From: an uncultured Fibrobacter sp.
GTDB lineage: Bacteria; Fibrobacterota; Fibrobacteria; Fibrobacterales; Fibrobacteraceae
Reading direction: 5' to 3'
Length of the DNA stretch: 64,000 nucleotides
Assembly (NCBI GenBank): GCA_934699585.1
Contig: CAKUWY010000012.1
Location: forward strand, 38,834-102,833
The notes beneath the pieces were generated by a model. The model searched no databases. It had not been told where the DNA came from and saw only the letters and a list, made by a program, of their open reading frames with translations. Position 1 is the first letter of the stretch. Every line of letters begins with the position of its first letter. Below, piece by piece: positions 50,623 through 59,481 of the stretch. The position numbers and the translations under genes were made by a program.

Positions 50623-51527
50623 TACAGCACCCCCCTCAGGTTGATTTCGTAGCGCAGCGCCAGTAGAAAATATTCAATCTTCTTGGAATCCGGGGCGAAA
50701 AGGTTGCCTTTGGAGTTTATGAACCAGCCGAGGCCCTGCATCTTGATCCAGTCGGCGGCGGTGAGGGCGATGTTGTTCTTCTGGAAAAAGGCGAGCCATG
50801 CCGGAGGGTCTTGGGACAAGTCACTTTCGGTTATAGACAACCTAACAAGAGCTTTTTTCTGGTTCAGCGTAAGCTGCAGGGGCGGCCAGGGTTTTTCTTG
50901 CGCTTCGGATTCCAGGTAGTCCACGAACAGTTCCAAAAGTTCGGGCTGGGTGACCGTCACCACGGGGCCAGTCCCGGCAATCTCCACGAACTTGCGGCGG
51001 CTGAGTGCCTTCAGGTCTTCCTTGACTTCGGGGGCGCAGGCCTTGGTCTGCCAGCAGAATTCCTGCACAAGACTTTCTAGCGGGTAGGGCTCGCCTTTTT
51101 TCAGGTGCCTGCAGAATTCGGAGAGGCTCACGAGGGAATTTGCGGCCCGGCTACGGCGGATGGCTTCTTTCCGTTGGCGGTTTCTGGCCGAAAGTTCGCG
51201 GATGACGGCCAAAAGCCACAGGGGAATGCTCTTGAGTTCGGACTCCATGCAGTCTTCGCCCACCACGGTGATTTCGGAATCCCTGGTGGCTTCCAGGTCG
51301 TAGCGGAAAGGTTCCCGCTCCAACAGGGCGGCTACCCCCACCAGGTCGCCGGGCTGCATGGTAAAGTGCACCTTGCGGGGAGTCAGGGAATTGTCCACTG
51401 CCGCAAGTTCGCCCTTGTCCAGGATGATGATTTTTCGCTCCTGGTCGTCGTGGGAATATACAACAAAACCCGCCTTCACGCTTGAGTGCGTGGGCGGGAT
51501 AACTTGTTGTCGGGAATTCCCGTTCAT
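50622..51527 (-). CDS. Cyclic-nucleotide-binding-like protein, first of a tandem pair
   Basis: A 301-residue paralogue of the downstream gene. The N-terminal domain follows the same fold pattern (KIIILDKGELAAV, QPGDLVGVAALLEREPFRYDLEA, SEITVVGEDCM) and the C-terminal helical half is similar in layout (LLAVIRELSARNRQRKEAI matching SIIEFLIRRNH). The lead segment is longer and the phosphate-binding residues are less certain, so it may not bind a nucleotide. It overlaps the start of the second gene. No Shine-Dalgarno sequence is clear at its ATG. It is 25 nt upstream of the rplS stop on the same strand but is probably a separate unit, downstream of the ribosomal operon. Confidence 0.75.
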   Translation of the reverse strand: MNGNSRQQVIPPTHSSVKAGFVVYSHDDQERKIIILDKGELAAVDNSLTPRKVHFTMQPGDLVGVAALLEREPFRYDLEATRDSEITVVGEDCMESELKSIPLWLLAVIRELSARNRQRKEAIRRSRAANSLVSLSEFCRHLKKGEPYPLESLVQEFCWQTKACAPEVKEDLKALSRRKFVEIAGTGPVVTVTQPELLELFVDYLESEAQEKPWPPLQLTLNQKKALVRLSITESDLSQDPPAWLAFFQKNNIALTAADWIKMQGLGWFINSKGNLFAPDSKKIEYFLLALRYEINLRGVL

Positions 51528-51552
51528 CGGGAAATCACCCCCGAAAGCCTAA

Positions 51553-51900
51553 TTAGGCCTCGCGTTCGTCAATACGGGCGGCCTTACCGCGGAGGTTACG
51601 CATGTAGTAGATGCGGGACTGGCGGACCTTACCGGCACGATCCAGGACGATGGATTCGATACGGGGGGAGTTCACCGGGAAAATGCGTTCCACGGCGACG
51701 GCGCCGGACATCTTGCGGACCGTGAGGGTCTTGGAAATGCCGGAGTTCTTCTGCTGGATCACAACGCCCTTGAAAGGCTGGATGCGTTCCTTGGTTCCTT
51801 CGATAACCTTTACGTTCACAGTGACGGTGTCACCGGCGCGGAAGCTCGGGGCTTCGGCCTTTACGTTTTCGTTATGGATAGCTTCGATGTTCAGGGACAT
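51553..51900 (-). CDS. rplS: 50S ribosomal protein L19
   Basis: A 115-residue ribosomal protein at the 30S-50S interface. It has the family blocks FRAGDTVTVNVKVIEGTKER, QPFKGVVIQ and RKMSGAVAVERIFPVNSPRI, and the conserved end SRIYYMRNLRGKAARI. AAGAGGT precedes the ATG. It is the last gene of the classic rpsP-rimM-trmD-rplS operon. The stop codon lies within a perfect 12-bp palindrome (GCCTAATTAGGC). Confidence 0.98.
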   Translation of the reverse strand: MSLNIEAIHNENVKAEAPSFRAGDTVTVNVKVIEGTKERIQPFKGVVIQQKNSGISKTLTVRKMSGAVAVERIFPVNSPRIESIVLDRAGKVRQSRIYYMRNLRGKAARIDEREA

Positions 51901-51916
51901 AATGTGTACCTCTTAA

Positions 51917-52621
51917 TTATTTGTCGCCAAATTTAGCATTTAATTTGATTTTTTCAAGGATGTCGGGGCGTCTTTCCTCGGTTCTTTTCAAGGATTCCTG
52001 CTTCCGCCATTCAGAAATGTTCTTGTGGTGACCCGAAAGCAGCACTTCGGGCACCTTTTTGCCCTCGAAAACCTCGGGGCGGGTATAGACCGGCCACCCC
52101 AGAAGCCCCTGGGCAAAGGAGTCCGTGTCGCCGGATTCACGGTTTCCGAGGGCCCCGTCCTTTAGCCGCACCACGGCGTCGGTCAGGAGCATGGCGGGCA
52201 GTTCGCCCCCGCTCACCACGAAATCCCCGATGGAAATTTCCATGTCCACCTCGGACTGGCGTATGCGGTCGTCGATTCCCTTGTAGTGCCCGCACACGAT
52301 GACCAGGTGTTCTTCCTTGGAAAGGTCCGCGGCAATCTGGTGGGTGAGGGGTGTACCATCGGCGGTCATGTAGATGACCTTGCCGCCGTCTTCCTTGACG
52401 CCGGTGCTCCTGATAGCCTGGGCCAGGGGTTCAGGTCTGAGCACCATCCCCGGTTCGCCGCCGTAGGGCACGTCGTCCACCTGGCCGTAGTCGTTGATGG
52501 CGAAGTCCCGCAAGAATACGGTGTTGAACTGCAAAATTCCCTTGTTCTGGGCTCGGCCCATGATGGATTGCTTCATGGGGGCAAACATCTCGGGGAATAT
52601 GGTGATGCAGTCGATTCTCAT
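51917..52621 (-). CDS. trmD: tRNA (guanine-N1-)-methyltransferase TrmD
   Basis: Methylates G37 of tRNAs that read CNN codons, preventing +1 frameshifts. The 234-residue protein has the SPOUT deep-knot motifs DDVPYGGEPGMVLRPEPL, VCGHYKGIDDRI and SIGDFVVSGGELPAML. The ATG 52621 overlaps the rimM stop codon (ATGA), which fits the family's N-terminus (MRIDCITIFPEMF); a longer frame inside rimM is rejected. The rplS start is 16 nt after its stop codon. Confidence 0.98.
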   Translation of the reverse strand: MRIDCITIFPEMFAPMKQSIMGRAQNKGILQFNTVFLRDFAINDYGQVDDVPYGGEPGMVLRPEPLAQAIRSTGVKEDGGKVIYMTADGTPLTHQIAADLSKEEHLVIVCGHYKGIDDRIRQSEVDMEISIGDFVVSGGELPAMLLTDAVVRLKDGALGNRESGDTDSFAQGLLGWPVYTRPEVFEGKKVPEVLLSGHHKNISEWRKQESLKRTEERRPDILEKIKLNAKFGDK

Positions 52622-53178
52622 GAGCGCTCCTCGGGGCACAGCGCCCGCAGGTAGTCGCCGTCGCAAACGATGGCCCGGTTTTCTTCGTCAATTTCTGACA
52701 CGCAGTCCTCAATCCAGGGGGCAAGGATGGGCTTCTTGGAAAACTCCGCCTGGGCTTCTTCGGCAAACTTGATGAGGAAGGCGTCTACGGTGGGCAGTTC
52801 CTGCACCTCCAGCACTTCGCCTACGGTGCGTCCGTCCGTGAGTTTTACCGCAAAGCCTGCCAGGTCGTCCAGGTAGAATTCCCCTTCGGGGGCGGGAATC
52901 CGCTCGTCGGGGCTTACCATCAGGCTCCCGTTCACCAGGGGCCGCAAGGATTCCGGGGTGTCGAATCCCTTGAACTTCAGGTGCCAGAGCGCCCCTGCCT
53001 GCTTGGACTCTTCCACTTCCAGTTCCACGAACTGCCCGTTCACCTTTTCCACCACCACGGCCTTCAACAGCTTGTGCCGCTCCGGGTCATGGGTCGTGGG
53101 CCGGGCCTTGATAAAGCCCTTGACACCATGGCTTCCCATGAGTTCGCAGACGGTGATGTAGTTGGAGTAGTCGGGCAT
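52618..53178 (-). CDS. rimM: 16S rRNA processing factor RimM
   Basis: Ribosome maturation factor that binds S19 and assists assembly of the 30S head. The 186-residue protein has the N-terminal RimM domain (VCELMGSHGVKGFIKARPTT) and the C-terminal PRC-barrel domain (GEFYLDDLAGFAVKLTDGRTVGEVLEV). The region between rpsP and rimM (156 bp) is longer than usual and holds a palindromic repeat and a terminator, so rimM expression depends on read-through or a separate promoter. Confidence 0.96.
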   Translation of the reverse strand: MPDYSNYITVCELMGSHGVKGFIKARPTTHDPERHKLLKAVVVEKVNGQFVELEVEESKQAGALWHLKFKGFDTPESLRPLVNGSLMVSPDERIPAPEGEFYLDDLAGFAVKLTDGRTVGEVLEVQELPTVDAFLIKFAEEAQAEFSKKPILAPWIEDCVSEIDEENRAIVCDGDYLRALCPEERS

Positions 53179-53218
53179 TGGGGGTGTGAAATGTGGAATG
53201 TGAAGTGTGGAGTGTTTC

Positions 53219-53260
53219 CGTTGGGCGTCATCCTCGCGGAGGCGAGGATCCGCTGGAGCG
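53219..53260. repeat. Palindromic element of the ATCCTCG/CGAGGAT family
   Basis: ATCCTCG-cggagg-CGAGGAT with flanking GTCATCC and CCGCTGG. It lies between the rpsP terminator and the rimM start and matches copies near 18200 and 24810. Confidence 0.75.
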
Positions 53261-53288
53261 GAAAGCCTTGCAGAGACGCCTCTAGACG

Positions 53289-53318
53289 AAAAAAGTCCTG
53301 CGCACGAGGCACAGGACT
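53289..53318 (-). terminator. Terminator or attenuator between rpsP and rimM
   Basis: On the minus strand AGTCCTG and CAGGACT-type arms (stem of 6-7 bp) with a longer loop are followed by six T residues. It is inside the ribosomal operon, so it probably adjusts rimM-trmD-rplS levels relative to S16. Confidence 0.75.
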
Positions 53319-53334
53319 CTGCAAAAGGGTGCGA

Positions 53335-53784
53335 TTAGGCTTCGGCCGGGGCTTCAGCGGCAGCTTCGGCAGGAGCTTCGGCGGCTGCAGCGGCTTCGGC
53401 AGCGGCGGCTTCCTTGGCGGCCTTTTCAGCTTCGATCTTGGCGAGAGCCTTGGGACCCAGCTTGGCCTTCTTGGCCTTGTCGGCCTTAGGAGTGGCGACC
53501 TTGCCTTCGATGGAGCGGCCGGCGCGGAGCTCGTGGAAGAGTTCCATGATGCCAACCTTCTTCAGGAGGCTGCGGACGGTGTCAGAGGGCTGAGCGCCGG
53601 TCTGGAGCCACTTGAGGACCTTTTCCTGCTCGAAGCGGATTTCGGGCTTCTTCAGGTTGGGGTTGTAGAAACCCACCTGTTCGATAAAGCTATCGTCGCG
53701 GGCCTTGCGGCTGTCGATGACCACGGCGCGGTAGATGGGGTTGTGACGCTTGCCAAAGCGAGCGAGACGGATAACAGTTGCCAT
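53335..53784 (-). CDS. rpsP: 30S ribosomal protein S16 with Ala/Glu-rich C-terminal extension
   Basis: A 149-residue S16. The first 85 residues are the conserved protein (MATVIRLARFGKRHNPIYRA, then FIEQVGFYNP and WLQTGAQPSDTV). Residues about 105-149 form an extension dominated by Ala, Glu and Pro (AAAAEAAAAAEAPAEA), which is longer than the usual 80-90-residue form and probably extends from the ribosome surface. AGAGG with correct spacing precedes the ATG. It heads the rpsP-rimM-trmD-rplS operon. Confidence 0.97.
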   Translation of the reverse strand: MATVIRLARFGKRHNPIYRAVVIDSRKARDDSFIEQVGFYNPNLKKPEIRFEQEKVLKWLQTGAQPSDTVRSLLKKVGIMELFHELRAGRSIEGKVATPKADKAKKAKLGPKALAKIEAEKAAKEAAAAEAAAAAEAPAEAAAEAPAEA

Positions 53785-54222
53785 TTTAACCTCTTTTAGG
53801 GTTGATTGTTTCTTTTTGAGGCCAAATATAACAACAAAAAACTTGTGTGTAAAGGACGGAATGTAAAATTTTTCCGTTCTTTACAGATAAACTAACATTG
53901 AGCTGGCGGAGCCGAAGAACCCTAAAATTGATGATTTTGACCGAAAATCGCCAATTTTGACACGAAACCAGTCCTTTTTTACTCCAAAGGGGGAAGCCTC
54001 CCCCTGATTTCGGCCGCTCAGCCCATCTTGTCATCCCCGCCACCACCTTGTCATCCCCGCTGTCATTCTGGAGCGAAGCGATAGAATCACGGGGATCTCC
54101 TATCCGCATTCATTGTGGCTTTTCGCGTCCTCCATCACCCCCTCTCCTAGGGGACACCCCTAAAACCCCGTTTTTTTCAGCGTTACACGTCACCTTCGTA
54201 GAAAAGATATAGATTTTAGGCC
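53785..54222. other. Intergenic region with a long hairpin and repeat mosaic
   Basis: Near the rpsP start is an AT-rich promoter-like area. The segment 53849-53884 forms a long imperfect hairpin (GTAAAG and ACGGAA arms pairing with TTCCGT and CTTTAC), without a following T-run. Further along, 53983-54006 has AGGGGGAAGCCTCCCCCT, and 54028-54095 has GTCATCCCCG elements and a truncated copy of the 41-bp repeat. A minus-strand frame of 107 codons across this area has no family features and is not annotated as a gene. Confidence 0.55.
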
Positions 54223-55542
54223 ATGGACGGAACCCAATCTTTCTCTGAAATGGCCATGGCTCTCTCTCTGGATTATGAGAGCGTGTACTTTGTAGATATC
54301 GAGACGGACCGTTATGCGGAGTATTCCTCCCGTGGCGGTTACCGCCAGCTGCAGCTGGACTACTCGGGTAACGAGTTCTGGGGAGATGTGCAGAAAAACC
54401 TGAAGAACGTGGTCTTCGAGGCGGACCAGGGCATGCTTTCCAGGGCCTTGACCAAGGAAAACGTGCTTACCGAGACGGCAGACGGCAGCCCCTTCACCTT
54501 GAATTACCGCCTGCTGATTGATGGGGAACCCATCTGGTACACCCTGAAATCGGTCCACATCCAGTTCGGCGACAAGAACTACCTGGTGGTGGGCGTCTGC
54601 AACGTGGATTCCCTGGTCAAGCAGCAAAAGAAGCTGGAGCAGGAAACTACCAAGAGCGCCACCTACGGGCAAATCGCCCTGGCCCTTGCAAACCAGTACG
54701 TCACCATCTACCGCGTGAACCGCAAGACCGACCACTATGCGGAATACAAGGCCAAGGAATTTTACAAGGAACTGGCTATCGAAGAAAGCGGGGATGATTT
54801 TTGGGGCGACTGCCAGAAAAACCTGCAGAGGGTCATCTACGAAGAAGACAGGGAACTGCTTTCGGCGGTTCTCGTGAAGGATACCCTACTGAAGGAATTG
54901 GACAACAGCGGCAGTTTCTCTTACACCTACCGTCTGCTGGTCCACGGCGTTCCCACGTACATGAACATGAAGGCGGTGGCATCTGGCGATGAACATATTG
55001 TTATTGCGGTGAGCAACATCGACGCCCAGGTCCGCAGGGAGCACGAGTTCTCTGAAGCCCTGAGCCTAGCCCTTGAAAAATCCCACAGGGACAGCCTTAC
55101 GGGAGTCAAGAACAAGAACGCCTTCGTGGAATTCGAGACCAGGCTGGACCATGAAATACAGTCCGGCGCCCGTCAGGAATTTGCCGTTGCCGTCTGCGAC
55201 GTGAACGGCCTCAAGGAGGTGAACGACACCAAGGGGCACAAGGCCGGAGACGAATATATTTGCGGGGCGGCCAAGCTGGTCTGCGAAATCTTCAAGCATA
55301 GCCCGGTGTTCCGCATAGGCGGCGACGAGTTTGCGGTCATCCTTCGGGACTTCGACTACAAGAGGCGCGAAGACCTCCAGGAACAGATTGACGGAATCGT
55401 TCAGGAGAACCAGAAAAAGGGTGGCGTGGTGGTGGCCTGCGGTATGGCCTGCTTTGAGCCTGCCAAGGACAGGAATGTGGCCCAGGTGTTCGAACGCGCC
55501 GATAGGCAGATGTATTCCCGCAAGAAGTCCCTGAAGGGCTAG
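54223..55542 (+). CDS. GGDEF-domain protein (predicted diguanylate cyclase) with two similar sensor modules
   Basis: A 439-residue cytoplasmic protein. Residues about 1-140 and 145-285 are internal repeats with a PAS-like look; the blocks NEFWGDVQKNLKNVVFEAD and DDFWGDCQKNLQRVIYEED align. The C-terminal domain is a diguanylate cyclase with the intact GGDEF motif (Gly366 to Phe370 in RIGGDEFAVIL) and DVNGLKEVNDTKGHKAGDEY. No inhibitory RxxD site is obvious. It should produce cyclic di-GMP in response to a ligand bound by the sensors. It stands alone between the ribosomal operon and a lipoprotein pair. Confidence 0.92.
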   Translation: MDGTQSFSEMAMALSLDYESVYFVDIETDRYAEYSSRGGYRQLQLDYSGNEFWGDVQKNLKNVVFEADQGMLSRALTKENVLTETADGSPFTLNYRLLIDGEPIWYTLKSVHIQFGDKNYLVVGVCNVDSLVKQQKKLEQETTKSATYGQIALALANQYVTIYRVNRKTDHYAEYKAKEFYKELAIEESGDDFWGDCQKNLQRVIYEEDRELLSAVLVKDTLLKELDNSGSFSYTYRLLVHGVPTYMNMKAVASGDEHIVIAVSNIDAQVRREHEFSEALSLALEKSHRDSLTGVKNKNAFVEFETRLDHEIQSGARQEFAVAVCDVNGLKEVNDTKGHKAGDEYICGAAKLVCEIFKHSPVFRIGGDEFAVILRDFDYKRREDLQEQIDGIVQENQKKGGVVVACGMACFEPAKDRNVAQVFERADRQMYSRKKSLKG

Positions 55543-55612
55543 TTCCTTTTCACAAGCATCTTCATTTTCTATATTTGGACTTGAAATTTGTGAATTTGAC
55601 CTGGAGAACTGG

Positions 55613-57007
55613 GTGAAAAAGTTTTTAGTTGTTTTTTTGTCGCTGATTGCGCTTGGGCTCACCGCGTGCATCTTTGATTCCGATGAGACAGTTATGGCCA
55701 GCTGGCTTTCGGACCAAGGGATTCCCAGCGGCTATAAGGTGCAGACACTGAGCGTCGGAGATTTGACCCCTGTTTCAGCAGAGGTTTTCTTGGATTCCGC
55801 CCCGAAACTTGCAAATGACAGGGCAGTTTTGGGAACAACGGCGAATGTCTCCCATGACCTTGTTTTTGACGCGTCTTTTTACGATCCCGTCTTTTTCGAT
55901 GACCTTAAAAAGTCTGATTCCGCCGAGGCCCATTTGGCCTTGCGTGTGCTGATGCCGTTCTACCTGTCCAAGTCTTTTCCGGCAGATTCCCTGCCTCTGA
56001 AAGAGGACGTATCCCTGAAAATCAGCTGGAAACTGGAAAAGGGGGCGTCCAAGTCCTTTGTTGATAGCGTGGCGGAAATTCCAGACTCCCTATGGCTAAA
56101 ATCACTGACCAAGTGGAAACCTGATGCCACCGCGGATACGACGGTGTCGTTTACCGTTTCTTCCAAGGATACCATAGTGAGAATCAAGATCCCATCGAGT
56201 TTTGTATCCGCAATGAAGAAAATATCCGAGGCTTGCCGTTTACAGCTCAGACTCTCTGCCCCGGAGGCTTCAAGAACCTACAGGTTCTATGGGGCGATGT
56301 CCGCTTTTTACCCAAAGCTCTGGGTGACCCTTCCCGAAACCAAGAGCTATAGCGAGTTTGACCCGTTCCGCATGGCTCATTTGGTTTCCAACAAGGAAAC
56401 CTGCACCGACTGTGCGGTTCTACATGGTGGTGTCTATGACTCCTTGGTGGTAGAATATGAAAGCGCCCCTATTATGAAGGCGTTGTCTGATTTTTACGGA
56501 GATGAATTCCCCTATGCGGTCGGCAATGGCGACGATGTGCGTCAGACGGTTGTCCTTGCCCAGATGACCTTTGCAAGAGATGATAGTCAGGGGACTAGCG
56601 AACTTGGACTGCCCATCCAGGTTGTGGTGGGTTCCTACGTAGATAGCGCTGGAAAAAGCATCCGCAAGATGGAAGCCTACAAGTTGAACAAAGATCTGAT
56701 TGCCTCCAAGGGGCATCCCAATATGGTGTTTTACGATGGAGATTCCCTTACCTTGCAAGTGACATACGGCCTTCGGGACTTTATTAACCGGGCCCGTGAC
56801 GGTCGAACCTTCAAGATGATGATGCGTCTTGGCTACCCGGTGTTGCAGCCGAAGGATTCCTCGTATTCTGACCACGTGACCTCCGAGAAAGATACGTCTT
56901 ACGTGTTCTTCTCCCATTTTGACCATGCCCGCTACGATTTCAGTTCGGCGATGAAGCAGCCTTCTACCCTGAAGCTGTGGCTTGCCAACAAGAGGGGGGA
57001 TGAATAA
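55613..57007 (+). CDS. Lipoprotein of unknown function
   Basis: A 464-residue lipoprotein: GTG start with GGAGAA upstream, signal MKKFLVVFLSLIALGLTAC with lipobox LTAC. The mature part is beta-rich with several Ser/Asp/Thr-rich turns and a pair of cysteines in NKETCTDCAVLHGG. There is no recognised catalytic motif. The last codon overlaps the start of a predicted outer-membrane protein (TAATG), so it is probably a partner of that barrel. TATATTT lies about 45 nt upstream of the GTG, compatible with a normal leader. Confidence 0.8.
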   Translation: MKKFLVVFLSLIALGLTACIFDSDETVMASWLSDQGIPSGYKVQTLSVGDLTPVSAEVFLDSAPKLANDRAVLGTTANVSHDLVFDASFYDPVFFDDLKKSDSAEAHLALRVLMPFYLSKSFPADSLPLKEDVSLKISWKLEKGASKSFVDSVAEIPDSLWLKSLTKWKPDATADTTVSFTVSSKDTIVRIKIPSSFVSAMKKISEACRLQLRLSAPEASRTYRFYGAMSAFYPKLWVTLPETKSYSEFDPFRMAHLVSNKETCTDCAVLHGGVYDSLVVEYESAPIMKALSDFYGDEFPYAVGNGDDVRQTVVLAQMTFARDDSQGTSELGLPIQVVVGSYVDSAGKSIRKMEAYKLNKDLIASKGHPNMVFYDGDSLTLQVTYGLRDFINRARDGRTFKMMMRLGYPVLQPKDSSYSDHVTSEKDTSYVFFSHFDHARYDFSSAMKQPSTLKLWLANKRGDE

Positions 57008-58245
57008 TGAAAAAGTTCATTCTCAGTCTGTTTGTCTTTTCCGCTTGCTCCTTTGCCTCCGTTATAGGTCTTGATGCCCTTGGAGAAGAACAGATTGCCG
57101 GAGGAATGGCCTCTACTGCCGGTCGAGGTTATGCAGGGGGTGCAAAGACGGGCGATGCCGAGGGCCTTTCTGTAATGAATCCGGCGCGAAACGCCTTTGA
57201 TACCAAGGTCGTTTTCAATGTCAACTTTTTGCTGGAAATGGTTGACCTGCAAGACCATGGAAATGATTTTGGGGTGAACAACATTACCATGCCCTCCTTC
57301 AATTTATCGTTCCCTATGGGTGGATTTGGTGCCATGGGTGTATCCCTTTGGCAGAGCTATTCGTCGTATGTAGATGAAGAAGTCAGCGGGGAACAAAATT
57401 CCATAGAAACCTCTGTGGAGTACCAAAGCAGTGTCTATGAAATCGTGCCGAGTTATACGCTCCGTCTGCCGATTATCCGCAATTTCTCCGTTGGTGCGTC
57501 TGCCCATGTGGTGATGGGCAATTCTACTCGCAAGATTTCTATGGGTCCGAATACGGCAGAGCTGTCTTCGACGGACAAGTGGGCTGCGGACAATACCGAA
57601 ATTTCGGACTATGTAGATGGGACCTGGGAAATCAAGAACCATCCGGCGTATTACACGGCCGCCCTGCAGTACCGCGGGCATCAGGCTTCGTTCTATTTCT
57701 CCTATACAACGCCTCACACGCTTTTGAACAAGCTGGATTACAATTTCCGCATGAGCGAACTGGATACCTTGGCTCCCACAAAGTATTCTAGAGAGGTGGA
57801 GGTCCCTGCGATGCTTGCCACCGGTATGAATTTCCGTTTTATGAAGCGAAACAACGTGATGCTTGACGTGGCGTCTCGTGGTTGGGATAAGGACATTGAA
57901 AACATTGGCGGCAGTTTTAATATGAAACCCGTTACGGAAACGCAAAAGGACCTTTTGGTGGCGGTTGGTTTCCAGCGTGACGGGAGCCCGCTGTTTTATG
58001 ACCCGTATCCAGACCGCATGACTTATCGTATAGGTGGTTGGTACAAGACTTGGTATGTAAAGGATGTTTATGAATTGGGCGGTTCCTTGGGAGCTGGATT
58101 CCCCTTGGGCCGCAAGGGAACCTTGTTGGATTTGTCTTTCCAGGGAGGAAAGCGTTTTGCCGATTCTGGCCGTGCATGGGATGAAATCTTTTTAGGATTC
58201 CGCATTGGTTTGATGGGAGTCGGTAATTGGGGTCAGACCCACTAG
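57007..58245 (+). CDS. Predicted outer-membrane protein, UPF0164/PorV-like
   Basis: A 412-residue protein with a signal peptide (MKKFILSLFVFSACSFASVI). It opens with AGGMASTAGRGYAGGAKTGDA and then SVMNPARNAF, a start resembling FadL/PorV/UPF0164-type barrels (repeated small residues, then a NPA motif). Later strands alternate aromatic and polar residues and the end contains LGFRIGLMGVGNW. It is translationally coupled to the lipoprotein upstream. It may be a hydrophobic-compound channel or a secretion-associated shuttle, as for PorV; this is inference. Confidence 0.75.
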   Translation: MKKFILSLFVFSACSFASVIGLDALGEEQIAGGMASTAGRGYAGGAKTGDAEGLSVMNPARNAFDTKVVFNVNFLLEMVDLQDHGNDFGVNNITMPSFNLSFPMGGFGAMGVSLWQSYSSYVDEEVSGEQNSIETSVEYQSSVYEIVPSYTLRLPIIRNFSVGASAHVVMGNSTRKISMGPNTAELSSTDKWAADNTEISDYVDGTWEIKNHPAYYTAALQYRGHQASFYFSYTTPHTLLNKLDYNFRMSELDTLAPTKYSREVEVPAMLATGMNFRFMKRNNVMLDVASRGWDKDIENIGGSFNMKPVTETQKDLLVAVGFQRDGSPLFYDPYPDRMTYRIGGWYKTWYVKDVYELGGSLGAGFPLGRKGTLLDLSFQGGKRFADSGRAWDEIFLGFRIGLMGVGNWGQTH

Positions 58246-58269
58246 AAGTTTTATTAAAGGAGGCTGAAA

Positions 58270-59448
58270 ATGGCTGTCAAGAAAACAACTGCTGTAGCAA
58301 AGAAGGCTGCCCCGAAGGCATCTGCCAAGACTACGGCAAAAGCTGTAGAAAAGAAGGTCGAAAAGACCGTAAAGACTGCGGCGACCAAGGCTAAGGCCGC
58401 TGTGGAAACGGCAACGAAAAAGGTGGAATCCGCCAAGAAGACTCTGGACAGGTCCAAGTCTATCAAGAAGGTGGCCGAAGCCGTGAAGGCGACAGCAAAG
58501 GCCATTGCCAAGGTGGCAAAGTCAGCTCCCAAGGCTTCTGAACAGACCGACGTGTCCAAGAATATTACGGCAAAGAAAACCACGAAGGCGGCAGCAAAGG
58601 TGACTGCGAAGGCAACCGAAAAGGTCTCTACGGTCAAGGCTTCTGCAAAGCCCGTGACAAAGACGGCTTCTTTGGCCCAGTCCTACGACGCCGAATACCT
58701 GGTGCTCATGCAGAAGGATCCCAACTGGATGCAGGCCTTCTGGGATGTTTCCGAAGACCGTATCAAGCGCGCCCGCAAGGGTAAGGGCAAGCTGGTGCTT
58801 CGCCTGTTCAACATTTCTGGCGACCTGACGGTAAAGCGCAACAAGAAGCGCAAGTTCCACGATATCGAGGTTCCGGCCGATGCCCGCAGCTGGTATGTAG
58901 AGAACAAGGCTTCCGAAAAGACGGTGGCCGTGCTGGGCTTTGCCGCCGGCAAGAACTTTATGCCTCTCGTGGAATCTGCTCCTGTGCAGGCTTACTCTAC
59001 AGACGGTTCCGAAGTGAACCTGAACGACGCCTTTGTCCGGGCCTCTTTGGGCGGAGCCGCCCTCGGCGGGTTCGGCAGTTCGGGCCTTTCCAGCATGTCT
59101 GCCAAGAACTGGCTTGAAAGCCTCTCCAGTTCTTCGGGCTCCATGTTCTCGGGCGCTCTTTCCAGCGCGGCCCTCAAGAGCAACAAGCTGGAGCTCCCCA
59201 AGGATTCCGTGAACTACGGCAAGGACTTTTTCCTGTGGGTCAAGACCCGCCTGATCGTCTATGGCGGAACCCGTCCTGACGCTCACCTGCAGGTGCGTGG
59301 CGAACCGTTCCCCCTGAATCCGGACGGAACATTTAGCTTTGAAGAGGACCTGCCCGATTCTACGAAGATTATCCCGGTGTTCGCTACCGACAAGGACGGC
59401 GATTTCCCGACGACGATTGTTCCTATCGTGGTGAAGCGTACGGAGTAG
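58270..59448 (+). CDS. DUF4912 protein with histone H1-like N-terminal tail
   Basis: A 392-residue protein. Residues 1 to about 130 are a Lys/Ala/Thr-rich tail (for example VAKKAAPKASAKTTAKAVEK) that looks like a histone-H1 or nucleoid-type tail. From about 135 a DUF4912 domain begins (YDAEYLVLMQKDPNWMQAFW), followed by a linker rich in Ser/Gly (GGAALGGFGSSGLSS) and a C-terminal beta domain (LIVYGGTRPDAHLQVRGEPF). DUF4912 genes are often found beside GH57 branching enzymes, as here; the family has a carbohydrate-binding look. AAAGGAGG precedes the ATG. The basic tail may bind nucleic acid or acidic polymers. Confidence 0.88.
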   Translation: MAVKKTTAVAKKAAPKASAKTTAKAVEKKVEKTVKTAATKAKAAVETATKKVESAKKTLDRSKSIKKVAEAVKATAKAIAKVAKSAPKASEQTDVSKNITAKKTTKAAAKVTAKATEKVSTVKASAKPVTKTASLAQSYDAEYLVLMQKDPNWMQAFWDVSEDRIKRARKGKGKLVLRLFNISGDLTVKRNKKRKFHDIEVPADARSWYVENKASEKTVAVLGFAAGKNFMPLVESAPVQAYSTDGSEVNLNDAFVRASLGGAALGGFGSSGLSSMSAKNWLESLSSSSGSMFSGALSSAALKSNKLELPKDSVNYGKDFFLWVKTRLIVYGGTRPDAHLQVRGEPFPLNPDGTFSFEEDLPDSTKIIPVFATDKDGDFPTTIVPIVVKRTE

Positions 59449-59481
59449 TTCCCGCGAGGGTCGCTCCAAGGTCCGGCGTCT

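Noticed and set aside
53786..54109. A 107-codon minus-strand frame upstream of rpsP
   Set aside because: It crosses a hairpin, a repeat and the rpsP promoter area, has no family features and no ribosome-binding site.
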